Assembly: GCF_003130705.1 (NCBI RefSeq)
Contig: NZ_CP021354.1
Span: forward strand, 3,968,001 to 4,032,000
Reading direction: 5' to 3'
Source: Rhodococcus oxybenzonivorans
Lineage (GTDB): Bacteria; Actinomycetota; Actinomycetes; Mycobacteriales; Mycobacteriaceae
Length of the DNA stretch: 64,000 bases
Shown here: positions 52,516 to 61,662 of the stretch, one piece after another
Layout of the letters: every line of letters starts with the position of its first letter
Numbering within the stretch: position 1 is the first letter of the stretch
Translations under genes and position numbers: made by a program
Notes under the pieces: model-generated
Seen by the model: the letters and a program-made list of their open reading frames with translations, nothing else
Told to the model about the DNA's origin: nothing
The model's database searches: none

Positions 52516-55500
52516 CGCGCTTCCTCGTCCGCGCCGGCGGTGCGGATGAGGCCGGCAAGAGCGTCGGCGTCCGGCAGGGTGTCCGGCGCGATCGTGCGGC
52601 CTGTGCGGACGTAGTGGAACGCGGCCCGCACACGCTCCAGGGGTACGTCCATCAGCTCGGCCCAGGCAAGCCGATACGCGGCGAGCTGCATCACCACCGC
52701 CTTCTCCTTGTCGGCACTCGGCTCCGCTCCGGTCTTCCAGTCGATCACCGTCCACCCGCCGTCCGGGTCCGCGAACACCGCATCGATCCGCCCACGCAGA
52801 ACTGTCCCTGCCACCGCCGTCTCGAACGGAACCTCCACCTCGATGGGACTGCGATGAGCCCACGACGAACGTAGGAATGCGTCCTGCAACGTCACCAGGT
52901 CCGTGTCCGGTCCTGCATCGGTGTCGGCCGCGCCCGGGAGCTCGTCGAGGTCGAGCAGCCGGGTCGCCCCGAACCGGCGCTCTACCCAGGCGTGGAACGC
53001 GGTTCCTCGCCGTGCCAGCGGGTTCGGCGGGTACGGAAGTGGCCTGCGTAACCGCGCAGCCAGCGCATCCGGGTCCGCCTCGAGTTCGACCAGCTGACTC
53101 ACCGACAGCTGCGCAGGCAAGACCACTTCGAGGCGAGCCTGCGCGCGGGCTTCGCGTTCAGCGAGGAGCGCGTCGACGTCGGCCGCCCAGTTCTCGGGGT
53201 CTTCTTCGTCTTCCAGGGATGCATCACCGATTTCGGTCAGCGCCGCGAGCACCAGGGAAGCACCGTGTTCGACCGACTCCCGTCGCAGTCCCAGCGGGTC
53301 CGGCGGCCACGCTGCCGCTTTGGGGGTTCGGGTGAGAGGATTCTGCGTCTCGGGGTCGGGTGCGGGCGCCCATACGTCCACGACGCCGAGACCCTCGTGT
53401 GACTCGTCTGCGATCAAGTCGCGGAGTTCGGTGAGGAACTCGGACGGGCCCTTCGGTTCGCTGCCCGACTCCGCCCAGTGATGACCGGAAGCGAACAGCA
53501 CCCGCTCCGTCCGCGTGAGCGCAACGTAGAAGAGCCGGCGATCCTCGTCGAGCTTGCGCGCCGCGAGGGCCGCCTTGTGCGACTTGACGGCATCCTCGAG
53601 ATCCTTACGGCTGTACAAGTTTTCGAGATCGAGAACCGGTACGCCGTCTGCGGATTCTCCCGTCCGCGCGCGGTCGCCACGCAACGACGGCGGCAATTCA
53701 CCGAGGGCGCCGAGCCAGGTTCCGGTCGCGGTCCGTGACGGGAACACGCCTGCGGTGAGATGGGGCACCGCCACCACTTCCCATTCGAGCCCCTTCGCCG
53801 AGTGCACCGTGAGCACCTGGACGCGGTGCGGATCGACCTCCACTTCGCCGGGCGCCAATCCCTTTTCGACGGATTCGGCCGCGGAAAGGAACGCGAGCAA
53901 TCCGGTGATGGTGGCCGAGGACCGGCTGGCGTATCCGGCAACGACATCCGCGAAGGCGTCCAGGTGTTCGCGCCCTGCGCCTGTTCCCGCACCAGTGCGG
54001 GTCCGGGCCTGAGCCTCGATGCCGATGCCGAGTACCCGTTCCACCTCGGCCACGAGTTCGGTGAGGGGCTGCCCGATCCGCTCACGCAGGGATGCCAGCT
54101 CGGCTGCGACTGCGGTGATGCGCGCGTACCCCACCGGTGAATATCGTTCGGCTGGTCCGGGATCCGCCAACGCGTCCGCGAGCCCGGCCTGCTCGGCCTG
54201 TTCGCCGGGCAATGCGCCCTCGACCGCCTCCGCCAGTGCCGAGGAGTCGGTGACGGCGCCGGCGGTGCCGTATCCGGTTCCGATGGCAAGCTCCCTCGCT
54301 CGCCGGGACAACGCCGTCAGGTCTGCAGCCCCGATCTGCCACCGCGCCCCCGTCAACAACCGGACCGCAGCGCTGCCTGCCATGGGATCGGCGACCACGC
54401 GCAGCATCGCGATCACGTCGGCCACCTCGGGAGTGTGCAACAGACCGCCCAGCCCCACCACCTCGACGGGAAGTCCGCGCGAGCGCAGCACCTCCGCGAT
54501 CGGCGCGGCGTCGGCGTTGCGCCGGATCAGCACCGCCGCAGTCGGTGGATCCTCTCCCCTGCTCGAGGCCTGCGCGTACTGCTCCGCGATACGGTCGGCA
54601 ACCCACGCGCGTTCCTCGGCCACGTCGCCGGTCAACGCGAGCCGCACATCGCCCGGAACAGCCTGCGGCCGCGCCCGCAGCGTACTGACCTGCACTCCCC
54701 GCTCCCGCAGCGGCGCCGAGACCAGGTTGGCGAGCGCCAGCGCCTCGGGCGGATTCCGCCAACTGGTCAGCAATTCCAGTGGCGGCGCCGGTGTGCCGTC
54801 GGGCAGCGGGAAGTCGGTGGCGAACCGCGGAAGGTTGGCCGCCGACGCGCCACGCCATCCGTAAATCGACTGCATCGGGTCACCGACCGCGGTGAGGGCG
54901 AGCCGCCCGTCGAGGCCGCCGCCGAACAATGACGACAGCAACACACGCTGGGAGTGCCCGGTGTCCTGGTACTCGTCGAGCAGCACCACCCGAAAGCGCG
55001 CACGCTCGGCGTGCCCCACCTCGGGGTGGTCCGATGCGACACGTGCCGCAAGCGACATCTGACTGCCGAAGTCGAGGGCGCCCTCCCGCCGGAGCGTCTC
55101 CGCCAGGCGGTGCACCAGCGGAAGAAGTTCCACCCGCCGATGCTGTGTGTCGAGAATGTCGAGCAATTCCTTACCCGGCCCGCCTCGCTGGCGTGGTCCT
55201 GCCGGCAGTGTGTGAACAAGCTTGTCGAGTTCGGTGTGCGCCTCCCGAAGATCCTCGGCTTCGACGAGGTGCTCTGCCAATTGTCCGGAAAGCGCCAGCA
55301 CGGCCTCGGTGACCGACACCGGATTCCGGTCGGTGTCGAGGTCGCCGTCCCACGAACTGACCACGCGATGAGCGAGCTGCCACAGTTCCGTTTCCGACAA
55401 CAAGGTGGCCGACGGTTCGATGGGCAGTAACAGCCCGTGCTCGGACAGCAGCCGCCCGGCGTACGCGTGATAGGTGCTCACCTCCGGCTCACCAGCGAGA

Positions 55501-55826
55501 AGCTTGGACCTCAGCTCACCACTGGGATCGACCCGCCGAAGAAGATCCGAACCCGCCAGCCGGGCAAGCCTTTTCCGGATGCGACTGGTGAGCTGCTGAG
55601 CAGCCTTGCGGGTGAAGGTCAGGCCCAGCACCGCTTCCGGGTCGACGAATCCGTTGGCGACGAGCCACACCACCCGCGCCGCCATCGTCTCGGTCTTTCC
55701 GGCTCCGGCGCCGGCGACGACCAGCGTCGGCCCCAGCGGGGCGGCGATGACCGCCGCCTGTTCCGGTGTGGGTGGGTGCTGACCGAGTCCGATGGCGAGT
55801 TCCACCGGGTCGATGTGCGCTGTCAT
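52506..55826 (-). CDS. adnB: AdnB subunit of the AdnAB helicase-nuclease
   Basis: 1106 aa UvrD-like motor and RecB-family nuclease that, with AdnA, resects DNA double-strand breaks. Walker A VVAGAGAGKTETMAARVVWL near residue 34, LTFTRKAAQQL near 68, VVLLDEYQDTGHSQRVLL near 290, DPMQSIYGWRGASAANL near 325, then helicase motifs V and VI (VYSAKGLEWEVVAVPHL-like VHSAKGLEWEVVAVPH near 680, LFYVALTRTERVLFAS near 775). The C-terminal nuclease shows WTVIDWKTG near 1035. Start ATG 55826 overlaps the adnA stop (ATGA). Located as Rv3201c. Confidence 0.94.
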   Translation of the reverse strand: MTAHIDPVELAIGLGQHPPTPEQAAVIAAPLGPTLVVAGAGAGKTETMAARVVWLVANGFVDPEAVLGLTFTRKAAQQLTSRIRKRLARLAGSDLLRRVDPSGELRSKLLAGEPEVSTYHAYAGRLLSEHGLLLPIEPSATLLSETELWQLAHRVVSSWDGDLDTDRNPVSVTEAVLALSGQLAEHLVEAEDLREAHTELDKLVHTLPAGPRQRGGPGKELLDILDTQHRRVELLPLVHRLAETLRREGALDFGSQMSLAARVASDHPEVGHAERARFRVVLLDEYQDTGHSQRVLLSSLFGGGLDGRLALTAVGDPMQSIYGWRGASAANLPRFATDFPLPDGTPAPPLELLTSWRNPPEALALANLVSAPLRERGVQVSTLRARPQAVPGDVRLALTGDVAEERAWVADRIAEQYAQASSRGEDPPTAAVLIRRNADAAPIAEVLRSRGLPVEVVGLGGLLHTPEVADVIAMLRVVADPMAGSAAVRLLTGARWQIGAADLTALSRRARELAIGTGYGTAGAVTDSSALAEAVEGALPGEQAEQAGLADALADPGPAERYSPVGYARITAVAAELASLRERIGQPLTELVAEVERVLGIGIEAQARTRTGAGTGAGREHLDAFADVVAGYASRSSATITGLLAFLSAAESVEKGLAPGEVEVDPHRVQVLTVHSAKGLEWEVVAVPHLTAGVFPSRTATGTWLGALGELPPSLRGDRARTGESADGVPVLDLENLYSRKDLEDAVKSHKAALAARKLDEDRRLFYVALTRTERVLFASGHHWAESGSEPKGPSEFLTELRDLIADESHEGLGVVDVWAPAPDPETQNPLTRTPKAAAWPPDPLGLRRESVEHGASLVLAALTEIGDASLEDEEDPENWAADVDALLAEREARAQARLEVVLPAQLSVSQLVELEADPDALAARLRRPLPYPPNPLARRGTAFHAWVERRFGATRLLDLDELPGAADTDAGPDTDLVTLQDAFLRSSWAHRSPIEVEVPFETAVAGTVLRGRIDAVFADPDGGWTVIDWKTGAEPSADKEKAVVMQLAAYRLAWAELMDVPLERVRAAFHYVRTGRTIAPDTLPDADALAGLIRTAGADEEARQA

Positions 55827-58800
55827 TCGGACGTCACCTGCCTGCCCTCGTCGTGCGCTGGGCAACTCGTCCGCACCGGGCAGTGCCGGCAACCGTCATT
55901 GACGCGGGCAAGGAACTGTGGCCCCCTCGTGGCGGCGGCCGCGGCGGAAATGACGGCCAGCCAGGTGTCGACGTCCTCGTCCGACAACGGCGCCTGCACA
56001 CGTTGCGTAGCGCCCTCCTTCTTGTGCGGCTTGGCCACGAACACGAGTCGGGCCCCGCCGGGTTTCGACGCCGGTTCGCCCTCGATCGCACCGACGGCGG
56101 CCGCCACCTGGTACGCCGCGAGCTGCGCGTGTTGCTGCGCGTCCTCCTTGCTCACGGGCGCACGAGCGGTCTTGACGTCGACGATCACGGGCCTGCCCTC
56201 GGCGTCACGTTCGAGCCGGTCGATGCGTCCACGCAGTCGAATCGCCGGCGCACCCTCCTCCCTCGGCTCCAGCACACCGTCGACGGCGACCTCGACACCG
56301 ACCTCGGTGAGCTCGGACCGTGTCGTGCCGAGCCATGCGGTGAACGTGGCCAGCATGTCCCGGGTGCGTGCGAGTTCCCGTCGCGAATACCACTGTGAAC
56401 CGAGATCGATGGAGTCCCAGGCGTCTTCGAGGGCCCGTTCCACCTGATCCGCCGGTATGCGCCCGGCGAGCGCCTGCACCAGCGTGTGCACGAGCGTTCC
56501 CGCGATGGCATGCGTGTTGTCGCCGTCGGATCCGCCGTGGCGTTCGAGTAGCCAGCGCAGCGGGCAGGTATTGAGGAGGTCCACGGTGGACGGTGACAGC
56601 GACACCGGCCCGTCCTCCTCCGTCCACAACGCCACTGCAGTACTGGGCTCGGCCGTGCCGTACCACTGGTCCGGATGCGCGCCACGGACACCGGCCCGGG
56701 CGAGTCGGGCCAGTTGACGAGCGGCCCGGCGCTGCCGATCCGGGTCGTCTCGGGCCACGCGAGGATCACACACCACCCCCCGCAACTCGGCGACGAGTGC
56801 GGGCAGGGCAAGGACCCGGGTAGACGGATCCGTGACCGGTACCACCGCGTCCGCGACGTCCGCGCCCTCCGCTCCGACGAGTAGTTCGTCGACGAACCGG
56901 GAGTGAACGAGATCGGTGTCGCTCCCGGCAGAGTCGACGGCGGTCACCAGCAGACTCCGCCGTGCCCGACTGCATGCGACCAGGAAGAGACGGCGTTCTT
57001 CCGCGAGAAGCGGTGCGGTGCGCGACAGCCGATCGGCCGCCTCCGCAGTGCCGTCGGACACTCCACTGACGAGGTCGATCAGCGCCTCGGTTCCGAGCAG
57101 GCTTCCGCGCGTCCGCAGACTCGGCCACAACCCCTCCTGCACGCCTGCCACCGCCACCACGTCCCACTCACGACCCGCCGCGGAATGCGCGCTCAGCACC
57201 GTCACCGCGTCACTCGGCACTACGGAAGCGGTTCGCGACGAACTCGGGATGGCCTGGCCGGTGAGATAGTCGACGAATCCGGCGAGCTGAGCGCGCGGCA
57301 ACCGGTCGACATACCCCGCGGCGGCGTCGAACAGGGCGACCACGGCGTCGAGGTCGCGGTCTGCCTGCGCACCGGTGGGGCCGCCCCGCGCCGACGCCGA
57401 CGCCCAGCGTCGTTCCAGTCCCGTCGCCTGCCAGGCAGCCCACAGGACCTCCTCGACACCGCGTCCGCGGTCGAGCTGCGCACGCGCTTTGCGGAGTACG
57501 GACAACACTCTGTTGAGGGAGGCCGCCTCCACATCGGTGAGTTTGGCGACGACCTTGCGGGTATTGCCGGTCTCCCCGGTCAGGATGAGGCGCAGCAACT
57601 CTGCCGAGTCGCGGTCACCGCCGGAGGCGAGTTCTGCGCGACGCAGACCGCGCCGGAGCCGTCGGAGAGCCACTGGTTCGGCCCCACCGATCGGTCCGGC
57701 GAGCAGAGCGAGCGCGTCCTCACCGGTGAATTCCTCACCCGACAACGCGCGGAGCACCAGCATCAGACCGGACACGCCGTGCCTGCGGGCCAGCGGCAAC
57801 TCGGACGCGGGTGTGGTGACGGGCACTCCCGCACCGAGAAGCGCCCGCCGGAGCGGCGCCAGGGCACGGGGCACCGAGCGCACAATGACGGCCATGTCGG
57901 ACCACGGGATCCCGTCCAGGAGATGCGCGCGGCGCAAGGTGTCGGCGATGACCGCGGCTTCCTTGGCGGGTGTGCTCAGTACGTGCACGGACGTTCGGCC
58001 GCCGTCGTTCGACGGTACCCACGTCCGGTGGGGCAGCCGGCCGGGCAGCCGGGAAGTGATGCGTGCCGACGTCGCCGCCACCTCGGAGGCGCTGCGGAAA
58101 TTGAGTGGAAGAACGATCTGACGCTCGTCACCCTTGTCCGCGAGCCCGATCAGGAATGCGGGATCCGCTCCACGGAAGCCGTAGATCGACTGGTCCGGAT
58201 CGCCTGCGACGACGGTGGTCCGGGTACCGGTGCCCACGAGGCGGACCAGCTCCGCCGCCTGGGGATCGAGGTGCTGAGCATCGTCGACCAGGAGGTGGCG
58301 CACGCGTGCCCGTTCCGTCCGCAGGAGGTCGGGGTCGGTGGCGAAGGCCGTGAGTGCGGCGCCGATGAGCTCGGCGGCGTCGAGAGCGGGGGCCGTGGCC
58401 TCGGGAGCCTCCACACCGACCGCCCCTCGCAGCAGCATGCCGTGTTCGTATCGCGCGGCAAACTTTCCGGCAGCCACCCACTCGGGTCGCGAGTGCCGAC
58501 GCCCCAGCGCGACGAGATCCTCCGGGCCGAGCCCACGTTCGCTCGCACGCAGCATGAGATCCCGCACCTCGACCGCGAATCCCCCCAGCCCCAGGGCGGG
58601 ACGCAGCCGCTCCGGCCAGAGGTGGGCGCCGTCGGCGATGTCGCCGTGCAGCATCTCGCGCAGCACCGCGTCGTGTTCGGCGCCCGTGATGAGGCGCGGC
58701 GGCGGGTTTCCGTGTGCTGCCGCCTGGAGTCGCAGGACTGCGAAGGCATAGGAGTGCACGGTCCGCACGAGTGGTTCGCGCGTGGCACGGGCACCGTGCT

Positions 58801-59122
58801 GTTCGCCCTGTCCGAGCAGCGCCGCGGTGATCTCCTCACGCAGACGGCCTGCCGCCCGCCGCGACTGGGTGAGGACCAGCACGTGCTCGGGATCTTCTCC
58901 ACCGGTAATGCGGTCGACCGCCACGTCGACGAGCAGTGACGTCTTGCCCGTTCCCGGACCGCCGAGTACCTGGCAGGGATTCCAGCCCACACCCGGTACC
59001 GCGGTGGCGAAGACGCGCTTCGTCGATTCGTCCCAGACCCGGGGTGCCTGCTCGGGCCGACGACGGTGCACGAGCCGGGCACGAGGAGCAGCCGTCCTGG
59101 TGCGCACCGTCGAATCCGTCAT
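55823..59122 (-). CDS. adnA: AdnA subunit of the AdnAB helicase-nuclease
   Basis: 1099 aa partner of AdnB. Walker A VLGGPGTGKTSLLVDVAVD near residue 55, HLLVDDAQHLDPQAAELVRL near 275, DPDQSIYGFRGADPAFLIGL near 305, motif VI region RRLFLVACSRARRSLLVTAV near 715, and a C-terminal RecB-type nuclease with VIVDVKTARAPVSKEDAQQH near 990 and the iron-sulfur end GCRHCPVRTSCPAH. Both subunits keep motor and nuclease signatures, the two-motor two-nuclease layout of mycobacteria. Start ATG 59122. First gene of the adnA-adnB pair. Confidence 0.94.
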   Translation of the reverse strand: MTDSTVRTRTAAPRARLVHRRRPEQAPRVWDESTKRVFATAVPGVGWNPCQVLGGPGTGKTSLLVDVAVDRITGGEDPEHVLVLTQSRRAAGRLREEITAALLGQGEQHGARATREPLVRTVHSYAFAVLRLQAAAHGNPPPRLITGAEHDAVLREMLHGDIADGAHLWPERLRPALGLGGFAVEVRDLMLRASERGLGPEDLVALGRRHSRPEWVAAGKFAARYEHGMLLRGAVGVEAPEATAPALDAAELIGAALTAFATDPDLLRTERARVRHLLVDDAQHLDPQAAELVRLVGTGTRTTVVAGDPDQSIYGFRGADPAFLIGLADKGDERQIVLPLNFRSASEVAATSARITSRLPGRLPHRTWVPSNDGGRTSVHVLSTPAKEAAVIADTLRRAHLLDGIPWSDMAVIVRSVPRALAPLRRALLGAGVPVTTPASELPLARRHGVSGLMLVLRALSGEEFTGEDALALLAGPIGGAEPVALRRLRRGLRRAELASGGDRDSAELLRLILTGETGNTRKVVAKLTDVEAASLNRVLSVLRKARAQLDRGRGVEEVLWAAWQATGLERRWASASARGGPTGAQADRDLDAVVALFDAAAGYVDRLPRAQLAGFVDYLTGQAIPSSSRTASVVPSDAVTVLSAHSAAGREWDVVAVAGVQEGLWPSLRTRGSLLGTEALIDLVSGVSDGTAEAADRLSRTAPLLAEERRLFLVACSRARRSLLVTAVDSAGSDTDLVHSRFVDELLVGAEGADVADAVVPVTDPSTRVLALPALVAELRGVVCDPRVARDDPDRQRRAARQLARLARAGVRGAHPDQWYGTAEPSTAVALWTEEDGPVSLSPSTVDLLNTCPLRWLLERHGGSDGDNTHAIAGTLVHTLVQALAGRIPADQVERALEDAWDSIDLGSQWYSRRELARTRDMLATFTAWLGTTRSELTEVGVEVAVDGVLEPREEGAPAIRLRGRIDRLERDAEGRPVIVDVKTARAPVSKEDAQQHAQLAAYQVAAAVGAIEGEPASKPGGARLVFVAKPHKKEGATQRVQAPLSDEDVDTWLAVISAAAAATRGPQFLARVNDGCRHCPVRTSCPAHDEGRQVTSE

Positions 59123-59185
59123 GCGGGCATTCCATCAGAACGGTCTGACATCTCGCCCGTCGGCCCGATCCGGCATCATGGATCC

Positions 59186-59962
59186 GTGTCAGCACTGCAT
59201 ACCTATCTGTTCGGCGCCGAAGACGGTCCCGAGATCCTTGCTCTGCACGGAGTGACCGGTCACGGCAAGCGCTGGCAGGCCCTGGCCACCGACCACATCC
59301 CCGACGCGCGCTGGATCGCGCCCGACCTGCTCGGTCACGGCCGGTCCAGCTGGTCACCGCCATGGAATTTCGAATCGCACGTCTCGTGCGTGATCGACAC
59401 TTTGCGTACTCACGCACGGGGTCCGGTTCTGGTCGTGGGCCACTCGTTCGGCGGCGCGCTGGCTCTCCACCTCGCCCGGGCAGTCCCCGAACAGGTCCGG
59501 GGTCTCCTCCTGCTGGATCCGGCGATCGGGCTGGATCCCGAGAAGATGCGATCGGCGGCGGACGACACGATCTCGTCGCCCGACTACACCGATGTCGACG
59601 AGGCACGTGCCGAGAAGATGCACGGTTCCTGGGGTGAGGTGGACGCCGAGGTACTCGAAGCGGAGATCGCCGAGCACCTGATCACCCTCGCGAACGGCCG
59701 GGTCAACTGGCGAATGTCCGTACCGGCGCTCGTCGCGGCTTGGGGCGAACTAGCGCGTCCCGCCGTCCTTCCGCCGGCGAACCTGCCCACCGTTCTCGTT
59801 CAGGCGGCCAAGGTGCAGCCGCCGTATGTCACGCCCGAGTTCCGACGCGCCCTCACCGACCATCTGGGTGAACAGCTCACCGCCGTCGATCTCGACTGCG
59901 ACCACATGGTCCCGCAGGCCCGGCCCGACGAGGTGGCTCAGCTCATCCGCACGCTTCTCTGA
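59186..59962 (+). CDS. Alpha/beta hydrolase (LipV-like)
   Basis: 258 aa cytoplasmic hydrolase or esterase. Nucleophile elbow VLVVGHSFGGALALHLAR (Ser near residue 88), oxyanion-side ILALHGVTGHGKRW near 20, DPAIGLDPEKM near 115 and the catalytic His in DCDHMVPQARPDE near 242. Start GTG 59186; longer readings run into the divergent adnA. Overlaps the next start as TGATG. The same gene pair, lipV and an MGMT-like gene, follows adnA in mycobacteria. Substrate unknown. Confidence 0.85.
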   Translation: MSALHTYLFGAEDGPEILALHGVTGHGKRWQALATDHIPDARWIAPDLLGHGRSSWSPPWNFESHVSCVIDTLRTHARGPVLVVGHSFGGALALHLARAVPEQVRGLLLLDPAIGLDPEKMRSAADDTISSPDYTDVDEARAEKMHGSWGEVDAEVLEAEIAEHLITLANGRVNWRMSVPALVAAWGELARPAVLPPANLPTVLVQAAKVQPPYVTPEFRRALTDHLGEQLTAVDLDCDHMVPQARPDEVAQLIRTLL

Positions 59963-60258
59963 TGCCCGCCACAACCGAGGAGCAGGTCGAACGCGTGCGC
60001 GAACTGGTCGCGTCGATCCCACCCGGCCGCGTGGCGACCTACGGCGACATCGCCACCGCTGCCGGGTTGTCGAGCCCACGGACGGTCGGCTGGATCATGC
60101 GCACCGATTCCGCGGATCTGCCCTGGCACCGGGTGTTGGGCGCCGGCGGTCGTCCGGCTGAGCATCTGGCGCGCCGCCAGATCGCGAAGCTCGAACTCGA
60201 AGGCGTGCCCGTGCGGGACGGCCGCGTAGATCTCGCGGCGGCACGCCACCGGTTCTGA
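59962..60258 (+). CDS. Alkyltransferase-like (ATL) DNA-damage-recognition protein
   Basis: 98 aa protein with the DNA-binding domain of O6-alkylguanine transferases: VASIPPGRVATYGDIATAAG near residue 16, then SPRTVGWIMRT and LPWHRVLGAGG near 52. The active-site motif PCHR is PWHR here, so the acceptor Cys is replaced by Trp, as in ATL proteins that bind O6-alkylguanine and recruit nucleotide excision repair without removing the alkyl group. Coupled to the hydrolase gene by a TGATG overlap. Confidence 0.9.
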   Translation: MPATTEEQVERVRELVASIPPGRVATYGDIATAAGLSSPRTVGWIMRTDSADLPWHRVLGAGGRPAEHLARRQIAKLELEGVPVRDGRVDLAAARHRF

Positions 60259-60266
60259 CGGACTGC

Positions 60267-61517
60267 TCAGCAGGTGCTGGGAGGGGGATCGCCGCGGAAG
60301 CGAGCGTCCATCCAATCCAGCCCCTGGAATACCCCGAGAGCGGCCGCGGACAGATGGTCGGGTGTCGGAGTGAGCAGTGTCTGCACGGGTGTTCCGGCTT
60401 CACAGTAGCGCCGGAGCGTGTTGTCGATGGAGTCCACCGGTATCAGGGCGTCGGTGGGGCTGTGCCATTCGAAGATCGGCGCCTTCGGCACGCCGGGATA
60501 CAGCTCGACGCTGTTCTCGTCCATCACCTTCCAGGCTTCGGGGTTGTCCATGAAATTCTTGTTGTCGGTCATTTCCGTGGCGCTTCGGCCAACGCCGAAC
60601 AGCATGATCTCGTTGGTGCACCCGTTGCCGATCATCTGCTTGAGCCAGCGGCCCTGAGCGTTGAGTTGGCCGCTGACGTCGATGCGGTCGGGATACTCAC
60701 GTTCCAGCCCGAGCGCCGCGGCCATCGCAAGGCCGAAGGCAGGGTGGGGATTGGTACCCAGACCTTGTGCCATCTTCCCCAGATTCATCGGTGCACCACC
60801 GATGGCCGCACCGACGATGTCGAGTTCCGGCGCGTACGTGGGGGCCAGCGCCGCCGCCCAGGCGGTGGCCATTCCCCCACCGGAATATCCTCCCAGCCCG
60901 ACCGGACTGTTCGCGACCTGGAGTTCCGGCACCCGCTTCACGGCCCGGATCCCGTCGAGGGTGATCTGACCACCCAGCTTCGCCGCGCCGTAGGCCATCC
61001 GCGGTCCCAGGTGGTCGGGCAGCGAAACCGCCCACCCCCGTGCCAACGCGATGTTGAGGCCGGCAGCCTCACGAATCTGATGGAGCGGGTCGCTGGTGTA
61101 CAGCTCGGTGACGATCTTGCACTTGTGCCCGAGCGAATTGATGATGTGCTGGTACGACACCAGTGGCCCGTCGGGGGCGTGATTCGCCGGGAGTACATAG
61201 GTGGTGTTGGCCGCGATGGGGTTCCCTTGCGAGTCGGTGGACCGGAAGAGCACCTCCCACATCGCGCTGCCGGGGAAGTAGTACGACGGCGGTAGCTGGC
61301 GCACTTTCAGGACATCGCCTGGCGCTCGCGCCGCGATGTCCGGCGTCGGCTGGTAGAACGGATCCGGGTCCGGGATGGGAAACGCGACGTCCGCCGCCGG
61401 GGGCGGCGGCAACAGCGGCTGCGCTGCACCGGTACCAGCACTTGCGAGGGTGAGGGCGAGGCCGGCAACGAGGACCGCGACTGCGGCGCCCAGAGATCGA
61501 CGAATCAACGAGCACAT
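60267..61517 (-). CDS. Secreted lipase (secretory lipase family)
   Basis: 416 aa exported esterase or lipase. A signal peptide (RRSLGAAVAVLVAGLALTLA, cleavage after GTGAAQ near 31) leads a secretory-lipase domain: LVSYQHIINSLGHKCK near residue 125, GLGGYSGGGMATAWAAALAP near 200 with nucleophile Ser, EWHSPTDALIPVDS near 358 with the acid, and TPDHLSAA near 395 with the catalytic His. Likely substrates are acyl esters or triacylglycerol outside the cell. ATG 61517 has GGGG before it; GTG four codons upstream is possible. Confidence 0.85.
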   Translation of the reverse strand: MCSLIRRSLGAAVAVLVAGLALTLASAGTGAAQPLLPPPPAADVAFPIPDPDPFYQPTPDIAARAPGDVLKVRQLPPSYYFPGSAMWEVLFRSTDSQGNPIAANTTYVLPANHAPDGPLVSYQHIINSLGHKCKIVTELYTSDPLHQIREAAGLNIALARGWAVSLPDHLGPRMAYGAAKLGGQITLDGIRAVKRVPELQVANSPVGLGGYSGGGMATAWAAALAPTYAPELDIVGAAIGGAPMNLGKMAQGLGTNPHPAFGLAMAAALGLEREYPDRIDVSGQLNAQGRWLKQMIGNGCTNEIMLFGVGRSATEMTDNKNFMDNPEAWKVMDENSVELYPGVPKAPIFEWHSPTDALIPVDSIDNTLRRYCEAGTPVQTLLTPTPDHLSAAALGVFQGLDWMDARFRGDPPPSTC

Positions 61518-61662
61518 GAGAAACCCCACAATCCGGCGAGCAGGTCAGCGGCCATCACTATGCCAGACAGTTGCGGAGGAGCCGCCGGTTTTCCGGGTAC
61601 CGAACAGGTCTCTGACCGATACTCCGGTTCACAGGTATCTTTTTCCGGCCATGACCGGGCAG

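Noticed and set aside
56903..58939. 678-codon plus-strand frame
   Set aside because: Antisense to adnA, which has all helicase motifs.
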